From a virus: a stretch of DNA of 43,820 nucleotides. Location: IMG/VR virus record IMGVR_UViG_3300042923_000471, positions 1-43,820 of that record; one strand, given 5' to 3'. Numbering within the stretch: the first letter of the stretch is position 1; each line of letters begins with the position of its first letter. The position numbers were made by a program, and so were the translations under genes. The notes below the pieces were generated by a model. It was given only the letters and a program-made list of their open reading frames with translations. It ran no database searches and was not told where the DNA came from. Of this stretch, positions 13,105-20,762 are shown piece by piece.

Positions 13105-13855
13105 GGCTAATAGAGAGTACATGAGCAACAGCCAATATAAGGACTTTCTAGCGTGTGAGTCCAAGGCTATGGCTAAGATCAACGGATGGAGTGAGTCGGC
13201 ACCTGGAGCTTTCGGTGTTGGCTCCTACGTCCACGCAGCGTTTGAAGGCACTCTGGATGCGTACAAGCTTGAATACGCCACTGATATCTATAATGCCAAA
13301 GGAAAGCCGTACGCGGATTACGAGAAGGCTGACCAGATGATTCGAACGATTCAGTCGGACCCATTCTGCATGTTCATTCTGCAAGGACAAAAAGAAGTCA
13401 TCATGACGGCCGGATTTGCAGGAGCAGTTTGGAAGATAAAGCAGGACTCATACAATCCAGATAAATCAATTTTCGCAGATATTAAAACAGTTAAAAGCAT
13501 TCGGGACAAGTATTGGGACAATGATCGCGGTTACGTCTCATTCGTCGAAGCTTACAAATATGATACACAGATGGCTATATATGCAGAGATCGAGAAGCGA
13601 TGGGCTAAGCGTCAGAACTGGTTGAAGCCTCTGATCGTGGCCGTTTCTAAGGAAGACATACCAGACAAAGAGGTAATCGGATTCGATGACAATGACATTG
13701 AACGAGAGCTCGAAGTTATCGCTTCAAACATGCCTCGGATCATGTCAGTCAAAACGGGAATGGAAGAGCCGAACAGGTGCGAGAAATGCCGATTTTGTCG
13801 AGAGTCAAAGCAGTTAAAGGGGATCACGCATTATCTGGACTTGTTGGTGGTATGA
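13067..13855 (+). CDS. PD-(D/E)XK exonuclease, DUF3799-like
   Basis: ATG 13067 is chosen because GGAGGGCGG precedes it; the open frame begins earlier, at 13034, inside the upstream gene. The 262-residue product opens with a YHSLEAN-EYMSNSQYKDFLACE-type start (about 7-32), GVGSYVHAAFEG (about 50-61), then FADIKT (about 142-147, Asp and Lys of the nuclease core) and VEAYKYDTQMAIYAE (about 164-178). A C-terminal cluster C-x2-C-x2-C near 240-248 is present. This family degrades DNA ends for phage recombination and would hand single strands to the upstream protein. A TTCG-loop hairpin follows the stop. Confidence 0.82.
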   Translation: MLILTSQNYHSLEANREYMSNSQYKDFLACESKAMAKINGWSESAPGAFGVGSYVHAAFEGTLDAYKLEYATDIYNAKGKPYADYEKADQMIRTIQSDPFCMFILQGQKEVIMTAGFAGAVWKIKQDSYNPDKSIFADIKTVKSIRDKYWDNDRGYVSFVEAYKYDTQMAIYAEIEKRWAKRQNWLKPLIVAVSKEDIPDKEVIGFDDNDIERELEVIASNMPRIMSVKTGMEEPNRCEKCRFCRESKQLKGITHYLDLLVV

Positions 13856-13869
13856 GGCCTTCGGGCCTC
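13854..13869 (+). terminator. TTCG hairpin after the exonuclease gene (weak or no terminator)
   Basis: GAGGCC-TTCG-GGCCTC overlaps the stop codon. It lacks a T run, so it could attenuate or protect the transcript rather than end it. Confidence 0.4.
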
Positions 13870-13905
13870 CTAATGTGAAGTATCAAGAATAGGTGGTGTA
13901 CATGT

Positions 13906-14103
13906 ATGGATGAACGAACTTGGTGTTGGGATGATCCGATACTTGGAGCACTACAGCAAGAGGAACGTGCTAAGCTTTCGCCATTTCCTGATGCGGATGA
14001 TGATTTTATTGCACTAGAAAAAGCATTGGAACGTTACAGAGTCTTACATCCAATCGTACAAGTATCAAAATTAATAGGGGTGTCCGTGTGCAAAAACTTA
14101 TAG
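13906..14103 (+). CDS. Hypothetical protein, 65 aa
   Basis: ATG 13906 has AGGTGGT upstream. The N-terminal half is acidic with two Trp; the C-terminus is hydrophobic and includes a Cys. No family was recognised. It overlaps the start of the next gene by 16 bases. Confidence 0.5.
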   Translation: MDERTWCWDDPILGALQQEERAKLSPFPDADDDFIALEKALERYRVLHPIVQVSKLIGVSVCKNL

Positions 14104-14225
14104 ATCGAATTAAAGAAGATGCCGAAGAGTACGGAAAAGTGAACGGGTGTTATGATTCAGCGGCTATATACACTTATTTAACGGGATTGCTTGAAGAAGT
14201 TAACAACAGCAAAGTATCTGAATGA
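14088..14225 (+). CDS. Hypothetical protein, 45 aa
   Basis: A GTG start with a GGGGTG site supports a short helical product with no known motif. Its stop lies in an AATGAATA motif that recurs before the following small genes. Confidence 0.5.
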   Translation: MQKLIDRIKEDAEEYGKVNGCYDSAAIYTYLTGLLEEVNNSKVSE

Positions 14226-14250
14226 ATAAATTGACCGTGAGGTGAGAGGT

Positions 14251-14430
14251 GTGGGGAAGCAGGTTTATTTATCAGAAAGCGATATTGCAGCTCTGACGTT
14301 GCTTGAATCAGTCTTTAGCGCCTGCGTTTCGATGGAAGAAGGATACGAGGACGAAGAAAGAATGAAAGTTCAGAAACTGTACGACAAAGTATTCGGTGAA
14401 GGTTTTAGTACAGTAGGTTTTAAAGGATAA
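14251..14430 (+). CDS. Hypothetical protein, 59 aa
   Basis: GTG 14251 is preferred over GTG 14242 because AGGTG lies 6 bases before it. The product is acidic and helical, without known family. It lies in a row of small early genes separated by AATGAATA motifs. Confidence 0.5.
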   Translation: MGKQVYLSESDIAALTLLESVFSACVSMEEGYEDEERMKVQKLYDKVFGEGFSTVGFKG

Positions 14431-14468
14431 GCTGGTTTCAAGTCATTCAATGAATAGAGGTGTCCATC

Positions 14469-14603
14469 ATGGGCGATAGAGAGTGTCCAACTTGTTTAGA
14501 GGATACTTTGATCGAACAAAGTTTGCGTAAATGGAAGTGTCTGAAGTGCGAGGAAGTTTTCGATGAAAAATTCTTGGATGACGGATGCGAAGAATCTGAA
14601 TGA
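14469..14603 (+). CDS. Zinc-ribbon-like protein, 44 aa
   Basis: ATG 14469 follows AGAGGTG. Two C-x2-C pairs (CPTC at 6-9 and CLKC at 24-27) give a classic four-Cys ribbon, with an acidic tail. The function is unknown; such peptides may bind nucleic acid or protein partners. Confidence 0.6.
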   Translation: MGDRECPTCLEDTLIEQSLRKWKCLKCEEVFDEKFLDDGCEESE

Positions 14604-14616
14604 ATAGGGTGAGTTC

Positions 14617-14805
14617 ATGGCAAACAAAGAAAAACTTAATGAGAAATTAGACGAAACTTGGCGAGCGTTTAAGCAGAGTGACCATGATTGGTATGCGGGT
14701 GATGTGATTATGGATATTTTGACAATCGCTAAAGAACATATGTCAAACGAGGGTTTAAAGAAGTTGACTAAAGTATTTGACTTAGATGAAATTTGGAATC
14801 CATAA
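14617..14805 (+). CDS. Hypothetical protein, 62 aa
   Basis: ATG 14617 has AGGGTGAG upstream. The product is helical and charged, with two Trp near residues 16 and 26 and one close to the C-terminus. No family was recognised. Confidence 0.55.
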   Translation: MANKEKLNEKLDETWRAFKQSDHDWYAGDVIMDILTIAKEHMSNEGLKKLTKVFDLDEIWNP

Positions 14806-14859
14806 CAGAGTTAAGTTATTCAATGAATATTGAGATACCTAAGGGAAGGAAGATGAACG

Positions 14860-15084
14860 GTGAGTGACGATTTCAAACAAATGATGCAGGACATGAAGAA
14901 CGCAGTAGAAACGCCAAGCGAACAATGCGCGGAAGGCGATATGCATAATTTTCAATTCATGGCTCATGCGGACGGTACTGAATACTTTTCTAACTACTTC
15001 AAATGCCCGAATTGTAGAGAGGTAATCGTGCAGAGGCAGAAACGAACTGGTCTGAACAAACGATTATGGCAGGACAACGTATGA
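14860..15084 (+). CDS. Hypothetical protein with one C-x2-C pair, 74 aa
   Basis: GTG 14860 has GGGAAGGAAG about 8 bases upstream. The C-terminal half has FKCPNCREV followed by basic residues, which may be half of a zinc site completed by upstream Cys/His (CAEGDMH). The stop overlaps the next start. Confidence 0.55.
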   Translation: MSDDFKQMMQDMKNAVETPSEQCAEGDMHNFQFMAHADGTEYFSNYFKCPNCREVIVQRQKRTGLNKRLWQDNV

Positions 15085-15170
15085 TCCGCACCCACCTACA
15101 ATGTCTGTACGCAGTCATATACGGTCAAATTAAATCAGAGTGGAAGAAGTTTAGGAGGATGGGGATATGA
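15081..15170 (+). CDS. Very small basic protein, 29 aa
   Basis: ATG 15081 overlaps the upstream stop, and the stop overlaps the start at 15167, both by ATGA. The product is basic with an amphipathic helix. Tight overlaps on both sides are the only support for translation. Confidence 0.4.
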   Translation: MIRTHLQCLYAVIYGQIKSEWKKFRRMGI

Positions 15171-15313
15171 AAGTTATTGGAGTGAAATACACTTGTGGTG
15201 AGTGCTACACAATGTTTGATTTACCTAAAGATATGAGATGCCCAATCTGCAAAATTCGAGAGATTGTGCCTGTTACTATCATCGAACCTGAGCTACTGGA
15301 GGCGACTGTATGA
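15167..15313 (+). CDS. Zinc-ribbon-like protein, 48 aa
   Basis: ATG 15167 follows TTAGGAGGA. C-x2-C pairs at CGEC (10-13) and CPIC (25-28) form a likely zinc ribbon. ATGA overlaps join it to both neighbours. Confidence 0.6.
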   Translation: MKVIGVKYTCGECYTMFDLPKDMRCPICKIREIVPVTIIEPELLEATV

Positions 15314-15693
15314 CGCGAGAGGAAATATTGGCGATGGAGCCGGGCGATGAGTTAGACAAATTAGTCGCTATGAAAATCATGGGATTCGAACAAAGTAATA
15401 TGAGGGATGGTTGGGTTCGTGTGGGTGCACTTGCAACATATCCGAAACGGTATTCCACCGACATATCAGCAGCAATGGAAGTAGTGGATAAGCTTGATGA
15501 TGGCAGGCATGAGATTGAGATGTTAAAAGCTCCATACTACGACGATGTGTGGATCGTGAAGATAGCAGAGTTTGAAGATGTTTGCGACGAAAATGGCATG
15601 TATCGTACTTTCGAAGTTCAAGCCGAATCAAAGTCATTACCTGAGGCGATTGCGAAAGCAGCTCTCCTCGCCGTACTGGAGGCCACCCCATGA
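15310..15693 (+). CDS. Phage ABA-sandwich domain protein (BC1872-like)
   Basis: The protein has 127 residues. The start MTREEILAMEPGDELDKLVA and the following MKIMGF are characteristic of the Bacillus BC1872-like phage family, whose fold is an alpha-beta-alpha sandwich. The C-terminal part (about 90-125) carries the family's second half, SKSLPEAIAKAALLAVLE. The biochemical role of the family is not known. The gene overlaps its neighbours by ATGA on both sides, within the early operon. Confidence 0.75.
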   Translation: MTREEILAMEPGDELDKLVAMKIMGFEQSNMRDGWVRVGALATYPKRYSTDISAAMEVVDKLDDGRHEIEMLKAPYYDDVWIVKIAEFEDVCDENGMYRTFEVQAESKSLPEAIAKAALLAVLEATP

Positions 15694-16169
15694 CCATAGA
15701 CTTCGGAAATTACGTGAAGATCGAACAGCACAGATTTGGCGTCCCGAATGAAATGTATCTGCATAAAGTTATTGGCCGTTTCGAATCCAATACTTACGTG
15801 GATGTACCAGTTAAGTGGGATAGAACAGAAGTTATTCATGATAAAAGTGTTCCTGTGGTGGCGTGCATATGTTGCGGTATCGATGAAACAGAGGTCCGAA
15901 GATACAGGCTTGAAGATGTTCAGCTAGTAATACTACCAAAAGACTTCGCCCCCATGACCATATCCAAGCAAAAGTTGCTGCAGTGGGTTGAGGATAAAAA
16001 GTATGTGTACAGTGCTCCAGAGTTGGACGATAGCCCAGAGGAAATAGCCAAGTGGAGTGGCTGCATGAAGATGCTGAACATGATCGAGAGAATGGTTGAG
16101 CTAGGGGAGTTTAAGCAGGAAGAGGAGGTAGTTGATTTATGCAATCTCAAACTGTTGGGGAACTCATAG
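15690..16169 (+). CDS. Hypothetical protein, 159 aa
   Basis: ATG 15690 overlaps the upstream stop. The N-terminal half is beta-rich with a C-x-C-C cluster (CICCG, about 54-58); the C-terminal half is helical and acidic (about 90-150). No family was recognised. Its end overlaps the next small gene by 31 bases. Confidence 0.6.
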   Translation: MTIDFGNYVKIEQHRFGVPNEMYLHKVIGRFESNTYVDVPVKWDRTEVIHDKSVPVVACICCGIDETEVRRYRLEDVQLVILPKDFAPMTISKQKLLQWVEDKKYVYSAPELDDSPEEIAKWSGCMKMLNMIERMVELGEFKQEEEVVDLCNLKLLGNS

Positions 16170-16330
16170 AAATGTTATCCAAGTTCCCATTTAACACTGT
16201 TGTGCTGAATAGTTGCGGAGCATGCGCTAAAGGTGAGGTTGGTGGTCACATGCACATATCGGATCAAACAAATCAGACGTTCGGATACATTGAACTGAAC
16301 TTTAATCAGACTTGGAAGAAGCAGGAATAG
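16139..16330 (+). CDS. Hypothetical protein, 63 aa
   Basis: ATG 16139 lies inside the previous gene with GAAGAGGAGG upstream. The start TVGELIEMLSKFPFNTVVL resembles small phage proteins with a helix-then-strand pattern. A C-x2-C pair (CGAC) and one His lie in the middle. Confidence 0.6.
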   Translation: MQSQTVGELIEMLSKFPFNTVVLNSCGACAKGEVGGHMHISDQTNQTFGYIELNFNQTWKKQE

Positions 16331-16343
16331 AGGAGGGATCAAG

Positions 16344-17144
16344 GTGGCGACATATCGTCAGATACACATCAGCTTTTGGCAAGATGGTTTTGTCCTCGGA
16401 CTGACTCCAGAAGAGAAATATTTTTATCTGTACCTAATGAGCAACAGCAAAACAACTCAATGCGGGATATATGAACTGCCGAAGCGAGTTATCGAGATGG
16501 AGACTGGTTACAACCGAGAAACGGTGGACAAGCTCATCGAACGTTTTATGCAATATCGCAAGATTGATTACTACGAGCAAACGCAAGAAATCATCATCTA
16601 CAACTGGATAAAGCATAATTCCCTAAAAAGCCCAAAAGTGAAGGCTTGTATCGCAAAAGAGCTGAAAACCGTGAAATATCAGGCATTCATCCTACTTTTT
16701 AAACACCTATGCATACGGTATGGATACCCTATCGATAGTCTATTCATAGACTTGGGGGAAGAAGAAGAAAAAGAAGAAGAAAAAGAAGAAGAAGAAAAAG
16801 CGCCACCGACTGTTTCAAATGGTCATCAAGACCGAATTACAAAATGGTTCAACGAGTATGAAATTAAAGGTGGCATAGATGGGCTACACGATGTGATTTC
16901 ATACACTGGACAAGCAGATCTAGAAGTGATCGAAAAGGCAATGCGGAAATCACGAGGTAAGCACGTCAACTATTTCTGCAGAGTCATGAACGAATGGATA
17001 GCGGAAGGTAAAACGAAAGTATCCGATTTCCAAGTTGTTGATTTCAAATCAGAATCACAACAACGAACACAACCAAAGGAATTTATACCGGATGAAGATG
17101 ATGAAGTGTATCGAATGATCAAGGTGGTAAACGGCGATGTTTGA
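16344..17144 (+). CDS. Replication initiator / replisome organiser (DnaD-like)
   Basis: The protein has 266 residues from a GTG start with GGAGGG. The N-terminal winged-helix-like domain (about 1-100) begins TYRQIHISFWQDGFVLGLTPEE, typical of phage replisome organisers. A Glu/Lys linker (about 138-152) encoded by a GAAGAA repeat joins a C-terminal helical region (about 165-235), which contains YFCRVMNEWI and resembles DnaD-type DNA-remodelling domains. It probably recognises the phage origin and recruits the helicase encoded 8 bp inside its 3' end. An origin was not located by eye. Confidence 0.75.
   Translation: MATYRQIHISFWQDGFVLGLTPEEKYFYLYLMSNSKTTQCGIYELPKRVIEMETGYNRETVDKLIERFMQYRKIDYYEQTQEIIIYNWIKHNSLKSPKVKACIAKELKTVKYQAFILLFKHLCIRYGYPIDSLFIDLGEEEEKEEEKEEEEKAPPTVSNGHQDRITKWFNEYEIKGGIDGLHDVISYTGQADLEVIEKAMRKSRGKHVNYFCRVMNEWIAEGKTKVSDFQVVDFKSESQQRTQPKEFIPDEDDEVYRMIKVVNGDV
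16757..16799. repeat. GAAGAA/AAAAAG low-complexity tract
   Basis: A purine-rich repeat inside the replication initiator gene encodes its Glu/Lys linker. Such tracts are prone to slippage, so linker length may vary among relatives. Confidence 0.8.
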
Positions 17145-18423
17145 TACCGAAGTCATTGAATCACAAATACTTGGTACGCTGCTACTAGATCCCACACTTG
17201 TAAGAGATACCTTAACCAACATCAACGTGGATATGTTCATGAGCGCAGTCCACAAAAATATATTCGTCATGCTCGAGAAACTTAATGCAAAAGGAGTTGA
17301 AGCCAGCTTAAACAATGTGGCAATCAACTTCAGCAACAGTATTCACAAAGTCGGTGGAATCGGATACCTAACAGAAATGATGGGGTCCGTTCCATCGGTG
17401 AATCAGTTCAGCTACGTTTTAACCAAGTTCATAGAGTTCGATGCGCGCCGCAAATTCAACCACCTACTCGAAACGTACAAAGAAACTGTTAGCGATCCAA
17501 TTGCAACGGACTTCGAAGAAATGTTGAACGAATTCGAACAAAAAGCACTAGCAATCAGGCCAAGATCATTGGAGAAGGAAAGCCGCATCGATGGTTTGGT
17601 TGACTGGTACGAGGAACTAGAGCTTAAGATGTCTGATCCAAACCGAGCATTTGGCATGATGACAGGATACTCGCAACTAGACAAATTAACACTTGGGTTC
17701 CAGCGGTCGGACTTTTTCGCACTCGGAGCTAGGACAAGCATGGGTAAGTCTGCATTTGCTAATGAACTTGCTGCTAACATAGCTAAAAAAGGATTAAAAG
17801 TGGCAATGTTCAGCCTAGAGATGAACAAAGCACAGATTTACAATCGGTTTGTAGCTAGTATGGCCAAAATTTCATTGCAAGATCTGAGGATCGGCAAGGT
17901 TCAACCTGAGAAGCGAGATGATATAGGCGCAGCGATGAACGTCATATCGAAGATCACAATCAAAGACACTCGTGGAATTACTGCTGATTACATAGCTAGC
18001 GAAATGAGGCGCTTAAAAAGGCAAGAGGGACTAGACTTCGTGATTATTGATTACCTCCAGGAGATAGTCGAAGGATCCGAAAAGAACGATAACTCAGGAT
18101 CAGCATTACACCGAGTCTGCCAGAAGATCCGGATTGCAGCTAAAGAATGCGATTGCTTTGTGCTCGGTCTATCCCAACTCAAGCAAGATATCGATGCAAG
18201 GCAGCAAAAACGCCCAATCATCTCAGACTTAACGGGAAGCGCCGCAATAGGTGCTGTAGCAGATGGAATCATTCTTCTATACCGTGATGAATACTACAAC
18301 CCCGATACCGCAGAACCAGGAATACTTGAGGTCAATTTAGCTAAGCAGCGTAACGGACCAACAGGACTGGTGAAGCTCAAATACGACAAAGTGTACCAAA
18401 CGATCACAAACAACTATTTCTAG
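17137..18423 (+). CDS. dnaB: Replicative DNA helicase, DnaB type
   Basis: The protein has 428 residues. An N-terminal helical domain (about 1-100) precedes the RecA-like motor: Walker A ARTSMGKSAF (198-207), FSLEM (about 225-229), Walker B FVIIDYLQ (302-309), then LGLSQLK and the late DEYYNP-AKQRNGPTG region typical of DnaB. It unwinds DNA at the phage replication fork, and the overlapping upstream gene is its likely loader or organiser. The ATG at 17137 has AAGGTGG upstream. Length is close to bacterial DnaB (about 450). Confidence 0.93.
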   Translation: MFDTEVIESQILGTLLLDPTLVRDTLTNINVDMFMSAVHKNIFVMLEKLNAKGVEASLNNVAINFSNSIHKVGGIGYLTEMMGSVPSVNQFSYVLTKFIEFDARRKFNHLLETYKETVSDPIATDFEEMLNEFEQKALAIRPRSLEKESRIDGLVDWYEELELKMSDPNRAFGMMTGYSQLDKLTLGFQRSDFFALGARTSMGKSAFANELAANIAKKGLKVAMFSLEMNKAQIYNRFVASMAKISLQDLRIGKVQPEKRDDIGAAMNVISKITIKDTRGITADYIASEMRRLKRQEGLDFVIIDYLQEIVEGSEKNDNSGSALHRVCQKIRIAAKECDCFVLGLSQLKQDIDARQQKRPIISDLTGSAAIGAVADGIILLYRDEYYNPDTAEPGILEVNLAKQRNGPTGLVKLKYDKVYQTITNNYF

Positions 18424-18433
18424 GAGTGGTGAC

Positions 18434-18589
18434 ATGCATAGCTACCTAATCAGAATTCAGAATATTGAAAATTTTATCGCGACGGAACGTGACCCGACGA
18501 AAAGGATGCTATATAAGCGAGTATTGAGAACGATGGAGCAGGAGTTCATGAGGATGATGGAGGAGCGAAGAGAGGAAGTGTACGGGTGA
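18434..18589 (+). CDS. Small basic helical protein, 51 aa
   Basis: ATG 18434 follows AGGAGTGG. The product is Arg/Glu/Met-rich and almost fully helical, with a shape seen in small regulators or adaptor proteins, but no family was recognised. It ends in a GTGA overlap with the next gene. Confidence 0.55.
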   Translation: MHSYLIRIQNIENFIATERDPTKRMLYKRVLRTMEQEFMRMMEERREEVYG

Positions 18590-19242
18590 AAGTCATGGAA
18601 GATCAAAATCCAGTAGAGTTTCGAGTATCAAAGGATGTATCAGAGGTATACAGGTTACAAATCGGGAGTTATCGTTGTGCGTTTGCCACGATCACGATTA
18701 ACAACGTTGGAGATTTAAATGTCATCAGCGACTGTGGAAATTTTAACTACAGCTGGAGAAGTTTCGGTGAAAGCTTCAAAGAGTTTTTGATCAAGGTATG
18801 CAGTATGGGAGAAAGCGATGGATATCTTTACAGCAAAATACATGACCGCGAACGTGGCAATAGAGTTGATACCGAAAAGACAATAAAAAGACTAAAGCAA
18901 GAATTGATTCAGTACTACCGTGAGAAGCGAAGAGACTGGTGGTACATGGAACAAGATAAAAAGAAAATATATCCCCTGTTGGACACGAGGATGCGTGACG
19001 CTTTTGATGAATTGGATGGAATTGAAAACGAAGGTGAAATGTCGATTGATGCTTTTATGAGTTTACTTTGGAACAGTAGTTACTTGGATGAAGTGTTTGG
19101 CGGAGATTATCTTGCGCATCAACTGGATGTTGAAATAATTGGAGATCGCCAAGCAAAGACTTTTTGTGAAGTAGTAGCTCCTATATTTGCAGAGGTTTTG
19201 AAAGAAGAATTGAACCAAAATGTAGCCCAAGCGGTATCGTAA
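18586..19242 (+). CDS. Hypothetical protein, 218 aa
   Basis: A GTG start at 18586 overlaps the preceding stop; ATG 18595 is an alternative. The N-terminal half is beta-rich and aromatic (about 10-75), and a charged helical part follows (about 95-215). No enzyme motifs were recognised. It lies after the helicase in the early operon, so a role in replication or host takeover is only a guess. Confidence 0.65.
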   Translation: MKVMEDQNPVEFRVSKDVSEVYRLQIGSYRCAFATITINNVGDLNVISDCGNFNYSWRSFGESFKEFLIKVCSMGESDGYLYSKIHDRERGNRVDTEKTIKRLKQELIQYYREKRRDWWYMEQDKKKIYPLLDTRMRDAFDELDGIENEGEMSIDAFMSLLWNSSYLDEVFGGDYLAHQLDVEIIGDRQAKTFCEVVAPIFAEVLKEELNQNVAQAVS

Positions 19243-19352
19243 CTATGAACGGCCGGAGGCCAACGCTCGACAGCAATACATAGGCGTAAGCCGGAAGCCG
19301 AACAGGGCCGTATAGCAGAATAAACAGAACCCATAAAAAGGAGTCGATACCC

Positions 19353-19574
19353 ATGAACAAACTAGAAATTGCTCAAGCAATCGAAGTGCGTAGACGTGAG
19401 TTAGGTATCACCAAACAGGAGTTAGCTTACAGAAGTAAAACGGAGCCGAAGGAGATATCACAGATTACCATTCATCCGGAGACGAAAGGTTACAGAATCC
19501 AAACGTTGCTAAAGATTCTGGACTCACTTGGCCTAGAGCTCACATTCAAAATCAAGGAGAGTGACATAGCATGA
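19353..19574 (+). CDS. HTH transcriptional regulator, 73 aa
   Basis: ATG 19353 follows AAAGGAGT. An XRE-like fold is seen at about 5-58: IAQAIEVRRRELGITKQELA, then SQITIHPETKGYRIQTLLKIL. A longer than usual recognition loop is present. It is a small regulator in the middle of the early operon. ATGA overlap links it to the next frame. Confidence 0.72.
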   Translation: MNKLEIAQAIEVRRRELGITKQELAYRSKTEPKEISQITIHPETKGYRIQTLLKILDSLGLELTFKIKESDIA

Positions 19575-19696
19575 TACAGCTACAACGAATGGATGGCGTG
19601 GTGCAAAGCGTGTTGGAAGTGCGGCAGATTCGCTCCGACCTGACGGAGCAGAGGGTGCTGGGGATATTAAGGGCGGATAAGGAGATGAGCGCGTGA
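19571..19696 (+). CDS. Small helical protein, 41 aa
   Basis: The ATG overlaps the upstream stop, and its stop overlaps the next GTG start. AAGGAGAGTG lies upstream. The product is amphipathic and helical, function unknown. Confidence 0.5.
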   Translation: MIQLQRMDGVVQSVLEVRQIRSDLTEQRVLGILRADKEMSA

Positions 19697-19965
19697 GTGA
19701 GTATGCACAGGTCTTAGCAAACAATGGTTTCCGCAGCGAACGAATGGATTACGATCGTGCAGTAACATACGGACTGATGTTGATCGAGTTAGGCAACGTC
19801 AATGTAAAAGTCGAGGTGACCAGGATTGAGCAAATACAAAGCGAGGAAGACGCTAGTGGATGGAATCTCTTTCGACAGCCGAGCGGAGGCACAGTATTAC
19901 ATGTACCTAAAAAGCGAAAGAGCAAAAGGAAACATAGTGTTGCTAGAACTACAGCCCGTGTATGA
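19693..19965 (+). CDS. Hypothetical protein with long overlap into the DUF1064 gene
   Basis: A GTG start after AAGGAGATGAG gives a 90-residue frame. The first ~45 residues look like a normal alpha-beta protein (SEYAQVLANNGFRSERMDYD). The last ~45 are read from a shifted frame of the well-conserved DUF1064 gene and are Lys/Arg-rich, as shadow frames often are. Either a long natural overlap (140 bases) exists, or an ancestral stop was lost. Confidence 0.5.
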   Translation: MSEYAQVLANNGFRSERMDYDRAVTYGLMLIELGNVNVKVEVTRIEQIQSEEDASGWNLFRQPSGGTVLHVPKKRKSKRKHSVARTTARV

Positions 19966-20161
19966 GCTGCAGGAAGGGTACAAACGCGGGAAGAGGAAGG
20001 TGCAGCCAATCACGTACATAGCTGACTTCCTGGTGACGTACAAGGATGGGCGGCAAGTGGTGATTGACGTCAAGGGTGTAAAGACGGAAGTCTACAGGAT
20101 TAAGAAAAAACTGTTCGAGTATAGATACCCTAATCTTGAAATAGTCGAGGTGAGCGCATGA
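19826..20161 (+). CDS. DUF1064 phage endonuclease-like protein
   Basis: The protein has 111 residues from a TTG start with GAGGTGACC upstream. It opens SKYKARKT and continues FDSRAEAQYYMYL, LQPVYEL, ITYIADFLV, VIDVKG and YRIKKKLFEYRYP, the DUF1064 pattern. The Asp/Glu/Lys layout (E21, D70, D81, K83 approximately) is of the PD-(D/E)XK type seen in endonuclease VII/T7 endonuclease I-like proteins, so processing of branched phage DNA is likely. Confidence 0.85.
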   Translation: MSKYKARKTLVDGISFDSRAEAQYYMYLKSERAKGNIVLLELQPVYELQEGYKRGKRKVQPITYIADFLVTYKDGRQVVIDVKGVKTEVYRIKKKLFEYRYPNLEIVEVSA

Positions 20162-20313
20162 ATCCAAAATATCTCTACTACGCAATCATAGTTTTATTTT
20201 TCAACTTCACAATTTACTTCTGGCTAGACAATCGCTTCGAAGATGCAGTTATTTCAGGGATATTAATGGTCGCAATGCTGCAATGGGCAAATATCATGGA
20301 GAAAGTAAGGTGA
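20158..20313 (+). CDS. Small membrane protein, 51 aa
   Basis: ATG 20158 overlaps the upstream stop (ATGA), after GAGGTGAGC. Two hydrophobic helices at about 6-21 and 31-44 are joined by an acidic turn. No family was recognised; a hairpin membrane peptide of unknown role. Confidence 0.6.
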   Translation: MNPKYLYYAIIVLFFNFTIYFWLDNRFEDAVISGILMVAMLQWANIMEKVR

Positions 20314-20317
20314 TGAG

Positions 20318-20512
20318 TTGGATCCAATAGCGGTAGTGTACTGGATGGACGGTAAGGGTAGGGAGAACATGCGGCCATGCTTCACGCAGAAATCGTTGGA
20401 CAGGGTGACAGGTGAAATAAGGGAGAAAAACTATATGAGCTGGACGTGTATGTGTAGGGGTGATGCGGCAATACCTCTCAGACCGCCTAGAAGGCACGTT
20501 AGAGCGATTTAA
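20318..20512 (+). CDS. Possible protein, 64 aa
   Basis: The only in-frame start is TTG 20318, preceded by AAGGTGATGAG. The product is mixed, with a C-x-C (CMC) and an Arg/Pro-rich C-terminus that looks unlike its neighbours. The support is modest. Confidence 0.35.
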   Translation: MDPIAVVYWMDGKGRENMRPCFTQKSLDRVTGEIREKNYMSWTCMCRGDAAIPLRPPRRHVRAI

Positions 20513-20582
20513 ATGTGATTTGCGACTATTCGGAGGTAAGTAGATTATTAGAGGCTCAGAGAGGCTTGTAGGAGGTGACGGA

Positions 20583-20642
20583 GTGAACAGTCAGGAGCAT
20601 GTTGAGGATGAGGATATCCCGCCGTGGATGTTTGGGGATTAA
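20583..20642 (+). CDS. Possible 19-aa acidic peptide
   Basis: A GTG start follows a strong AGGAGGTGA site. The peptide is acidic and ends PPWMFGD. It is very short, but the ribosome site is one of the best in the region, and the gene is the last before the next promoter. Confidence 0.35.
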   Translation: MNSQEHVEDEDIPPWMFGD

Positions 20643-20691
20643 CACAATATTTAGAGTAAATGCTGTAAAAAGTATCAATATATTGAGGAAT

Positions 20692-20701
20692 ATGCTATAA
20701 T
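20692..20701 (+). promoter_or_regulatory. Extended -10 promoter before the coiled-coil gene
   Basis: ATGCTATAAT carries TG-n-TATAAT; TATCAA stands at a -35 position, which is weak. It starts a transcript about 55 bases before the next gene, so the middle genes may be expressed apart from the early operon. Confidence 0.6.
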
Positions 20702-20762
20702 TGTAGTAATAATTACGATATTTGGACGTATTTGAGGTTATACGAGATCAGGAGGATGAAAG

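Larger units (their letters stand above)
14217..14829. repeat. Four copies of an AATGAATA intergenic motif
   Basis: TCTGAATGAATA (14217-14228, 14595-14606) and ATTCAATGAATA (14445-14456, 14818-14829) alternate at the junctions between four consecutive small genes. The ATTCA-A-TGAAT core is palindromic. They may be remnants of gene duplication or protein-binding/processing sites. Confidence 0.6.
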
